A stretch of DNA of 64,000 nucleotides from Paenibacillus azoreducens. Lineage in GTDB: Bacteria; Bacillota; Bacilli; Paenibacillales; Paenibacillaceae. The stretch covers positions 744,001 to 808,000 of the forward strand of contig NZ_AP025343.1 of the NCBI RefSeq assembly GCF_021654775.1, given 5' to 3'. Both the position numbers and the translations under genes were made by a program. The notes beneath the pieces were generated by a model. That model ran no database searches, was not told the DNA's origin, and saw only the letters and a program-made list of their open reading frames with translations. Positions 36,746 to 45,400 of the stretch are shown here, one piece after another; position 1 is the first letter of the stretch, and each line of letters starts with the position of its first letter.

Positions 36746-36785
36746 AAAAAAGGAGTGAATGCTTGTTTTTCACTCCTTTTTTATA
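36746..36785 (+). terminator. Terminator
   Basis: AAAAAAGGAGTGAA / TTCACTCCTTTTTT hairpin. Confidence 0.85.
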
Positions 36786-36804
36786 ATTAGAAAGGGTATG
36801 ATAT

Positions 36805-37591
36805 TTAAAAAAAACACTATTTATTACATTATTTACTTTATTGATCATATCAGTTGGATGTGAAAATGATAGAATAGAAACTGAAACTGATAGTATAAGT
36901 ACTATATTGGAGAAGTTAGAGTTTAACCAAGCAGTGGGGGTTTATACTAATTTAGAACAATCAGGGAATAATGTTTCTTCATTTTTGTTATTTGGATTGG
37001 CATTAAATTTTAAAAATGAGATTTTTGACACACTAAATAACTCAGATATATCTATAACATTATCAAATGAAAAGAAAGATGAAATTAAATTTACTCCAGA
37101 AGAAATAAAATGGGAATTATCTGATCCAAGATTATTAAAGGAGAGATTTTCTATACATTTAACTTCTGATAGGATAATAGGTTTTGAAATTAGTCTTTGA
37201 TAAAATCAAATTTGATGTAAACAAGAATAGTATTACTAAAAATATTAACCCGATATATTTACAATTTTACTCTGGAGAGCAAAATGGAGTTTCTGTCATG
37301 GAGTCTCCATTAGCACCTAAAAATGAGGTAACACTAGAGAAAGAGTATACATACTCTTATAAAATTTTAGATTCAAACAATATTATAACCAGTGATGTAC
37401 AAGCAGAATTGATCTATCCTGAAGAAATAAAGAATTATATTGAAATAGTTAATATTGAAGTTAATCATGATAAATATACAGAAGAACAGCTTAAGGGAGA
37501 ATACAAAGGTAAATTAGACGAAAAAAAATTAAAAGGGATACAAGTTTATGAAATTAAATGCACTTATGTTATACGAAAAAAGGTAACATAG
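36805..37591 (+). pseudogene. Lipoprotein gene, start codon lost and frame broken
   Basis: AGAAAGGG at 36789 is followed at the right distance by TTA (36805) and then codons for LKKTLFITLFTLLIISVGC, a perfect lipoprotein signal and lipobox, but there is no start codon in frame until TTG 36841 inside the signal. The first frame stops at 37200; a second frame from 37184 continues as KLVFDKIKFDVNKN to 37591 with the same composition. The simplest reading is one ~260-residue lipoprotein gene with a lost start and a frameshift near 37190. Two overlapping real genes remain possible. Confidence 0.5.
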
Positions 37592-37986
37592 TTTTTTAAC
37601 CAGCAATAAAACTTCTTTTTAATAAAAAGGAACAAATATTAGCACCATCAAAACCAGTATCTTTCTTTAATTTTTCAACAACATAGGCTTAACACTAACT
37701 GTTACATCTTGAATTGGTATATTAGTTTCAACTGGATGAGTCAAAGCGAAGAATCCTTTATTTGATGGAAAAAAATTGAATGTGATATCCATTTAGAACC
37801 TCTTCTAACCTTCAATATTATAGGTCTTAATTGATCAGTTTATGCATATTTCGTCTAAAAGGCAGTTAACTTATGTTCCTATTCGGTTCATTTGATATTT
37901 TTATGCTTAGACACATCTACTTTGAGTTTACTCTAAAGATTACTTTGATTTGGCTCAGTGAAGTTGGAATTATTAGAATTGAGAGG

Positions 37987-38388
37987 GTGAGTAATATATT
38001 TATTCAAAAAAAATGGATGTTTATATTTATAATTTTTATAACTTTATTATCGGGTTGTGAAAGAAGTAACCCAGATCCATTAAATGACTATAATTTAACG
38101 ATTACTAATAATAGTCCATTGGATTTAAAAAGTATAGTTGTTACCGTTGAGGGAAATAATGACTCTAAAATTAATTCTTTGATTGATAATAATATTGGAT
38201 ATAAAGATATTGCGAAATTTCATATGAAAAATGGAAAGCAATCGTTTAAGATTACAATCAACCCAAAAGGGAATTACTCGGTAAGCAAAGAATTTAGTGA
38301 AAAATTTAATACGGAAGAAATTGTTGAGTATCAAATAATAATAGAAAGTAATGAAATAACTATTCAAAAAATAAATAATGCGCAGTAA
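37987..38388 (+). CDS. Small lipoprotein of unknown function
   Basis: Lipoprotein signal WMFIFIIFITLLSGC, mature part ~110 residues, Asn/Ile/Lys-rich and probably an Ig-like beta sandwich (LTITNNSPLDLKSIVVTVEG). Start is uncertain: GTG 37987 overlaps the GAGAGG site, the codon at ideal spacing is ATA (37996), and ATG 38014 has no site. The 281 bp before 37873 show nothing. Confidence 0.6.
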   Translation: MSNIFIQKKWMFIFIIFITLLSGCERSNPDPLNDYNLTITNNSPLDLKSIVVTVEGNNDSKINSLIDNNIGYKDIAKFHMKNGKQSFKITINPKGNYSVSKEFSEKFNTEEIVEYQIIIESNEITIQKINNAQ

Positions 38389-38561
38389 TATAATGTCATT
38401 GCATGTAACATTTTCACTTTGGCATAGGATAGACCGCCCCGGAATTGCTTCGTTCTCTCCGCTGCTTATTTGGACGATACGCTCGTCAACTAAATAGAGA
38501 TTCGACTTAATTATTTCTCACCTTCCAGCATTTATGCGAATAGACTTGATAGTTCGTCCAT

Positions 38562-38589
38562 ACGTGATATAAAAATCTCGCATAAGCTA
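38562..38589 (+). promoter_or_regulatory. Possible sigma-K promoter
   Basis: AC (38562), 17 bp, CATAAGCTA (38581-38589) fits the mother-cell sigma-K consensus AC-N16/17-CATANNNTA. The AAAGGAGG site of the next gene begins 7 bp later. The -35 part carries little information, so this is tentative. Confidence 0.45.
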
Positions 38590-38611
38590 TGGATGAAAGG
38601 AGGGAAAAATT

Positions 38612-39049
38612 ATGCCTAAACGTTTAATAGATAGCCAGATTTCCCAAAATGTATCAACCACAGGAGCAGTAGCTATTCCTGCAAGTCCAACTCCCGCTTT
38701 GTTTGGGACACTTGGTTTGAATACAGCTGCTGCCGGACCGAATCTCTCTGTTCACTTTACGGCAACGGTTACGTTAAGTGCAGTAGTTAACATTCTTGTA
38801 CCTGTAACCTTAACCGTATTCCGCGTAGTAGATGGTGTCTCGACTCTCATCTATTCTGCAACGGAGACCTTACCTGTAGGCACACTTTTGTTAACGACGG
38901 ATGTATTGACCGTAACGGGTATCGATCTGTTAACAACTAACCCCGGATTCGTCGTCTATCAGGCTTTCGTTAGTATTCCAGAAGGTATTGCAGTCATTCC
39001 GAACAGGGTTGGCCCTGAAAGCTTTGAAGCAGTGGCTTACTCTGACTAA
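38612..39049 (+). CDS. Beta-sandwich protein, possible spore-surface component
   Basis: 145 residues, no signal peptide, start ATG behind AAAGGAGG. Rich in Thr, Val, Leu and Ala with regular beta strands (NLSVHFTATVTLSAVVNILVPVTLTVF) and no Cys or Trp. The look is that of a jelly-roll surface module of the exosporium/BclA C-terminal kind. The possible sigma-K promoter supports a spore-coat or exosporium role; this is inference. Confidence 0.6.
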   Translation: MPKRLIDSQISQNVSTTGAVAIPASPTPALFGTLGLNTAAAGPNLSVHFTATVTLSAVVNILVPVTLTVFRVVDGVSTLIYSATETLPVGTLLLTTDVLTVTGIDLLTTNPGFVVYQAFVSIPEGIAVIPNRVGPESFEAVAYSD

Positions 39050-39111
39050 CATTCTGTGTTCAACTGGCGAAATTAATAAGAAATGAATAGAATCTATGAA
39101 TACCGATTGAT

Positions 39112-39152
39112 CAAGAAAGTCCTTATGGAATATATCCATGAGGACTTTTCCA
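39112..39152 (+). terminator. Terminator
   Basis: AAAGTCCTTATGGA / TCCATGAGGACTTTT hairpin. Confidence 0.75.
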
Positions 39153-39414
39153 TTTTTGAACTTACGTTTCATTATACGTCTCAGCCTGGAGCTGTCCCCC
39201 TAAGGCTCTTAACTAGAGCTTTTTAGGAAAAAGTACCGTCGTAACAAACTTTAAGGAATCAATTGAATAATTAATTTGGCTGAACTAAAAATCTTTTAGG
39301 ACAATGGTTTGTTTAACGCTAGGTTAGGCGTATAGGTGGTTATATGCCATTTACATTATTCTTATTGTTAACATAGAAATACTTATCAAACGAGAGTAAA
39401 GTAGGTGGAATTTA

Positions 39415-39942
39415 ATGACGAACAACCAAATTTTTAGTAATCCTATAAACAACCCTATAGGTGCAGTACCTCCGGAGTATTCGGCTGCTCAATCTGGGGT
39501 GTATTATACCATTACAACAGGAGCCCAAACTGTTAGTGGTGTGAATGGTTACATGGCACTAGAATTAACTAATCCAGCCAATTCCGGAAAGACTATACGT
39601 TTTGAATTAATCCGAGCTACATCATCTGTTTCTTCTATCATTAGTTTATATCGCAATGCTACCCTGAACGTGAGTGGGACATCGGCAACACCTCGTAATA
39701 CCAATTGGGGATTTACAGATTCGAGCAAAGTCACTGGAACGTGGGTAGCACAAACGGGGGACCCAGTTACTGGTGGAGTTCTTTTACAAACGATTGAACA
39801 ATTGGGTGGACCAACCGAAATTGATTTTAATGGTAAATGGCTTATTCCTAGCAAGGCGTCAAATCAAACTTTGATTGTCTTATTACAAAATAAACAAGCA
39901 AATTCTGAGATGTCGATCAATGTTAGTTGGTGGGAGTTGTAA
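39415..39942 (+). CDS. Beta-rich protein of unknown function
   Basis: 175 residues, ATG with AGGTGG upstream, no signal peptide. Begins MTNNQIFSNPINNPIG, then a strand-rich domain (GYMALELTNPANSGKTIRFELIRA; WLIPSKASNQTLIVLLQNKQ). It resembles a viral or spore-surface jelly roll in style, with no family I can name. Neighbours on both sides are of the same type, suggesting a surface-protein cluster. Confidence 0.6.
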   Translation: MTNNQIFSNPINNPIGAVPPEYSAAQSGVYYTITTGAQTVSGVNGYMALELTNPANSGKTIRFELIRATSSVSSIISLYRNATLNVSGTSATPRNTNWGFTDSSKVTGTWVAQTGDPVTGGVLLQTIEQLGGPTEIDFNGKWLIPSKASNQTLIVLLQNKQANSEMSINVSWWEL

Positions 39943-40472
39943 TTATCTAAAAGATTAGTGAACATGTCGCAAAGCGAATGTAGTTTAAATTCTCATCCTT
40001 TATATGTGGATGGGGATTTTTGTGTTTATTTATAATATCGAATGCCCGTTCTTTGGGGGTTAGTTAAGGAACAAGAGTATTCAATCATTTAATACATAAT
40101 TCGGGTTGGAAAATAAGGTGCAGGAAATGAACAAGAATTCCAGTACCCTAGTTATATGGATTTGGAAAGCGAATGAGAGCTGTCTGCGTCCTATTCACTG
40201 GGAATTTCACAAAATTTCTGGTGAGTGTAGTCCACACAATTTGGATCTGTAGGTTCATATACTAAAAAAACTGATTCTTAATTTCAACATTGCAGGAAAC
40301 CTTCTTACGAGGTTCGATTTTTTGTTACCGGACAGGTACCAACAGAATACAGTCATCACTGTATTCGGAACGGATTCAACGGAAATATAGTTCACTATCA
40401 AAATGTGTTGAACACAGAACTTGCATCCATTGCGCAACTGAATCCATAAGACCATTGCTATAAAGGGGGAAA
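39943..40472. other. Intergenic stretch
   Basis: 530 bp. A terminator-like hairpin (CTCATCC...GGATGGGG then TTTTT) sits at 39991-40022. The rest has no supported gene; a short minus-strand ORF here lacks a ribosome site. Confidence 0.4.
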
Positions 40473-41696
40473 ATGACTATGGCAAACATACAAATATCGC
40501 CAAGTGCGAGTAATCAATTTGAGCCATCCATTGCGGTCAATTGGCTCAATCCCTCCGTTATGGTGGCGGTGGCAGTCGATTTAAGGGCAGGTCCTGCATT
40601 GATTGGCTTGTACAAGTCAATCGATGCAGGCGTAACATGGAGCACGCAGTTACTTCCACTGCCAACTGGATTCGCTAGCATGGATTCGCCCCATATTGAT
40701 TATAAATTTCCCAATACATTCGTCGTGGTAGCAAACGCCCTTGATACAGACGGTCTCAGCGGCACGATCGTGACTTATACGTCCAGCGACAACGCATCTA
40801 CGTTTGGACCACCTGTCATTGTAAACCAGGGATTTGGACAGTTTGTCAGTAACGATCAGGTTGTTGTTATCATCGATAAGGCGGGATCAAGCCCGTTTTT
40901 TGGAAACATTTATGCCGGTTATACACATGCTTATAACACGCAATTTATACCGGGAAATACAATATTCTTTAATCGTTCCCAAAATGGGGGCAATGCGTTT
41001 TCGGATCCAATTCTCCTCTCTTCTGTCAACGAATTTGAAAAATTCCCCGGAATTGCAATCACATTAAATGGGATTGTTATCGTAGGATGGATTACCCAAC
41101 CTCCCGGCAGCAGCAGTTTTAATACTCGAACATCACAAGACGGTGGAGCGACATTCGGGCCCGAGACTATGGTTACATCCGTTGTTGTCGTACCTTCGCC
41201 GTTACCAGGATATCAGTTCAGATGCCTGACCTTCCCATCCTTAGCAGGGGATACCTCAAACTCCCCAACGACGCGAGGAAATGTCTACGCCGTCTGGCAG
41301 GACTTTCGGCAAGGTTATTCCGATATCTTTCTGTCTGTCTCGACAAACTTTGGCTTAGATTGGAGTGCGCCTAAGCCCGTTGCAAATAGTCCGGCGGGTT
41401 CCCAGAACTTTTTCCCAGCGATCACCGTTTCACCAACGGATGGAGCGGTTTTTGTTTCCTACTACACCAATCGGGTCAATCCACCTAATCTTGACGTTTT
41501 TCTTGCTACATCCAGGGACGGGGGAAATACGTTTACCAATACCCGCATTACGACGACTTCGTTTAGTGTTACGGGCCTTGCTTTAATTGGAGACTATATT
41601 GGAAATGCAGTTGTCCCTCAGACAGGCCGGCTTGTAACCGTTTGGACAGACACTCGGACAGGGGTGGAAAACATTTGGTTTGGCGATAACCAATAA
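40473..41696 (+). CDS. BNR/sialidase-like beta-propeller protein
   Basis: 407 residues, ATG behind AAAGGGGG. No signal peptide. Repeated Asp-box-like segments (SIDAGVTWS near residue 50, SQNGGNAFS, SQDGGATFG, STNFGLDWS, SRDGGNTFT near 350) are the hallmark of BNR propellers such as sialidases and exo-alpha enzymes. The arginine triad of true sialidases is not evident, so it may bind or cleave glycans or simply be structural. Without a signal peptide it could be a spore-surface protein. Confidence 0.75.
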   Translation: MTMANIQISPSASNQFEPSIAVNWLNPSVMVAVAVDLRAGPALIGLYKSIDAGVTWSTQLLPLPTGFASMDSPHIDYKFPNTFVVVANALDTDGLSGTIVTYTSSDNASTFGPPVIVNQGFGQFVSNDQVVVIIDKAGSSPFFGNIYAGYTHAYNTQFIPGNTIFFNRSQNGGNAFSDPILLSSVNEFEKFPGIAITLNGIVIVGWITQPPGSSSFNTRTSQDGGATFGPETMVTSVVVVPSPLPGYQFRCLTFPSLAGDTSNSPTTRGNVYAVWQDFRQGYSDIFLSVSTNFGLDWSAPKPVANSPAGSQNFFPAITVSPTDGAVFVSYYTNRVNPPNLDVFLATSRDGGNTFTNTRITTTSFSVTGLALIGDYIGNAVVPQTGRLVTVWTDTRTGVENIWFGDNQ

Positions 41697-41869
41697 ACAA
41701 ACTTTTTAGAACGAGCGACACTGCATTGCATAGATGATCGGCCCCAAATGGGCAAAAACAAATATATAGAAAATATCCTTGTCAATCAATTCCTTGACGA
41801 AATAGGGGGGAATGATAATATAATACTTTGTAGTAATATAATTTGATTGATTGAGGGAGATTGATAGGT

Positions 41870-42463
41870 ATGGGGCAGAGAGGAAGAAAGAAAGGAGCGA
41901 GCGGCGAACAAAGTCGAGGGTTATTGTTAAGCATCGCCACAGAAGAATTTGCCTTGCGAGGATATCATGAGACGAAGATAAGCAGCATCGTTGAGAAGGC
42001 CGGTGTTACCCAACCAACCTTCTACCTTTACTTCGAGAATAAAGAGGCGTTGTTTCAAGAGTTGGTCCATTTATTTCGATCCCGGTTGAGCGAATATACC
42101 CAGAAAAGTCGCCTCGAACCAGGTATTGAAAAAACACTCATCCGTCAAAGAATTGCGGGGGGGCTTACGCCATTCTTCCGGTTTTTCATCGAAGAACCCC
42201 ATCTGGCCAGTATCGGTTTTTTGGTTGCTCCCCAGGCGGCCGAGATTAAAGACCAATTGGCCGATCAGATTCTTGCGAACCTGATTTCGGAGCAGCAGGC
42301 AGGCTATTTCCGTGAAGACCTGGATATGGGGATCGTTGCAGATAGTCTCGTGGGCATGATGGAACGCTTTATAGCGACACAAAAAGCTCGCGCGAATAAA
42401 GAGCCGGAGGTTTTGGCGGATGAGGTTGTACGTCTATTTTTATATGGAATTGCAGCACCGTAG
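41870..42463 (+). CDS. TetR-family regulator
   Basis: 197 residues from ATG 41870, 10 nt behind GAGGGAGA. N-terminal helix-turn-helix: LLLSIATEEFALRGYHETKISSIVEKAGVTQPTFYLYFENKEALFQELV in residues 18-66. A TTGACG/TATAAT pair (41794/41819, 19-bp spacer) may be the promoter. It ends 25 bp before the large S-layer protein start and may control it. Confidence 0.88.
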   Translation: MGQRGRKKGASGEQSRGLLLSIATEEFALRGYHETKISSIVEKAGVTQPTFYLYFENKEALFQELVHLFRSRLSEYTQKSRLEPGIEKTLIRQRIAGGLTPFFRFFIEEPHLASIGFLVAPQAAEIKDQLADQILANLISEQQAGYFREDLDMGIVADSLVGMMERFIATQKARANKEPEVLADEVVRLFLYGIAAP

Positions 42464-42488
42464 AAATTTGCCTTGGGAGGGGAAAAAA

Positions 42489-45400
42489 ATTCGTAAGCAG
42501 ATCAAAAAGTTAACGGCCAGCGTACTGGCTCTATTATTGATTACATCGATGGTGCCAGAACTATACGGAGGAAAAGTCCATGCTGCCAGCGGCTATACCA
42601 TCAACACGGAAGCAGGCATAGGTATCAACGATTATTCGGGGGATGGGGGACCTGCTGCATCAGCAGGATTGAATAACCCTAGTGGAGTCGCGGTAGACAG
42701 CACTGGAAACCTGTATATCGCGGATTCATCAAACCACCGGGTCAGGAAAGTCGATACGTCGGGAAAGATTAGCACGATAGCGGGTACAGGTACCGGCGGC
42801 TATTCGGGGGATGGAGGACCTGCGACATCGGCCTCATTGAATAACCCTTATGGGTTGACGATAGACAGTATTGGAAATCTGTATATATCGGACTACTCTA
42901 ACGACTGTATACGGAAAGTTGATATATCGGGGAAAATCAGCACGGTAGCAGGCGGGAAGGGTAACGGCTATTCGGGAGACGGTGGACCAGCGACCTCGGC
43001 AAAATTGAGTTATCCGGACGGAGTGGCGGTAGACAGTAGCGGAAATCTGTATATCGCGGATAAAGGCAACCACCGGATTCGGAAAGTCGATACAATGGGG
43101 ACGATTAGCACGGTAGCGGGCACGGGAGTTCGCGGCTATTCGGGGGACGAAGGAAATGCTGCGTCGGCCCAACTTGGCTCCCCGGCTGGAGTGGCAGTAG
43201 ACTGGGTCGGAAATCTGTATATATCGGATACATTCAATCACCGAGTTCGAAAAGTCGATACTACGGGGAAGATCAGCACGATAGCAGGTACAGATGGACC
43301 GGGCTATTGGGGAGATGGAGTACCGGCGACCTCGGCTATATTGAACCAGCCCATTGGAATAGCTGTCGACCATGGCGGAAATGTATATATAGCGGATAGA
43401 TCCAATTCCCGAATTCGGAAAGTTGATACATCAGGGAATATTAGCACGATAGCGGGTACGGGACGATATAACTATTCGGGAGACGGTGGACCCGCGACTT
43501 CGGCAGACTTGAATTGCCCTTACGGCATGGCGATAGATAGAAGCGGAAACCTGTACATAGCGGATGTTTTAAATAATCGGATTCGAAAATTAAGCTTGAG
43601 TGCACAAACCGTCGTCGCGTTCGCCGGCTCGTCCATCCCCGGAGTCGGTATGGATGATCCGATCACGCTGACCGTGAAGAATGCGAATGGGAACACGGAT
43701 ACGACGTTTAGCGGAGCGCATGAGGTGACGATATCCGGTTACTTGCAAGCTCCGGATAGCTCCTTTGGCAGCTTGAACGGAACGGCCCTGAGCGCATCGT
43801 CACACACGACCAACGTCATGTTTGCGAACGGCGTAGCTACAATAAATCTGAGGCTAAACAAAGCGGGGACGCAAACGATCAACATAAGTGTAGCGGACGC
43901 GGCATCACCCGGTGCAAATTCGTTGATCATTACGCCAGTAGCAGGAAGGGCGGCCTCGATGGCGCTAACCACGGACATTAAAGCTCCAGCCAGCAATGGA
44001 AGAGCGTTCGCGCAGCAGCCTGTCGTCATGCTTCTCGATGCTTACGGCAATACGAGCACAAACGACAACCATACCGCTGTTACGGTAAAGAAGAAGGACT
44101 CGGGGGCCTGGAAGCTTACAGGGACAACAATGGCAACAGCAAGCTCAGGGATCGTAACTTTTACTGATCTTGGTGCTGCGAATGGAGCGGTAGTAACGGG
44201 AGCGCAGCTTGGATTTGAAGCGGATGGCTTGCCGCCAATTGAAAGTACGACTGTAACATTACCCTGGGAGAATCCTGAGGTAACGACTCAGCGTATTGGC
44301 GAATTGCCGATTGGCACGAAAATTCGCGATAGCAGAGAATGGGGTTATTTTACGGCCGGACCAATCGAAGCGGGATTGCCGGATGCTGTAATATACAAGA
44401 CGGCACCGATCAACTGGATTCTTGCAGCTAAAGATAGATACAAGCCCGATACCAGCTTGTTCATCTCAGAAGATATTATAGCTGAAACGCATGAAGTTAA
44501 CGGGCAAGAAAATTTGAACAGCTGGACCCTTTCCCCTGTCCGCCAATGGCTAAGAGGATCATTTTATGCAGCCTTCTCCTCGTCATTCCGCAATGCGATC
44601 TCGTTAACGAGCTACCCAATGTTATCCGATGGCGATTGGCTAGAAGATGAGACATTCTTTGTTTTAGCGGCTCCAGAATTAATTCCTGTGAAGGGTCAAC
44701 CACAATTCATTATTCCTTACTTCAATGATGCCAACAACAGAAAGGCTAGTGGCAACGAATCGGAGTATCATTGGACAAGATCGCAATATAGCTTTCAGAG
44801 TTATTATCTAGTCAACAATACGAGTGGGCAAGTTCTTGTTAAGTCTGGTAACTTAAAGGTTGGCATTCGGCCAGCCGTTAATCTGAATTCCGATACCCTC
44901 GTTGAAGGTCCTTTTATCGACTCAGCTAACGGAAGCGCCTACTATCAACTCGTTCAGGAGCCAAATCAAGCTGTAGCTGAGCTTGAATCGTCAGAGGTAA
45001 AAGTGGGCTCGGCGGTAAACGTTCTCTTTAAGGTTCATTACGCAGACGGCAGCTTGAACACTTCCTTTAACGAGCTGGCAGAAGTAACACTTGAAGGCTA
45101 TGCAGCAGCGCCAGATGGGACATTCGGATTTTTTGCAGGCGAGGAATTGGCCGGCACACCAAAAACGATTCGGGCGCAATTTACAAATGGAGTCGCTACA
45201 GTACCTCTAGTTTTGCATGCAGCGGTACAGCAGACGCTTCAATTTCAAATCAAGGGACTTCTGGAGCCTAATCTGGAAGCCATTGTCGTACAACCTGAAT
45301 CCGGCGACGGAAAGAAACTAAAAATACAGAGGGATATCTCAGGATTTGACGCGCAAACAGGGTTGTTTGACCCGCAGCCGATTTTGTGGATTGTCGATGA

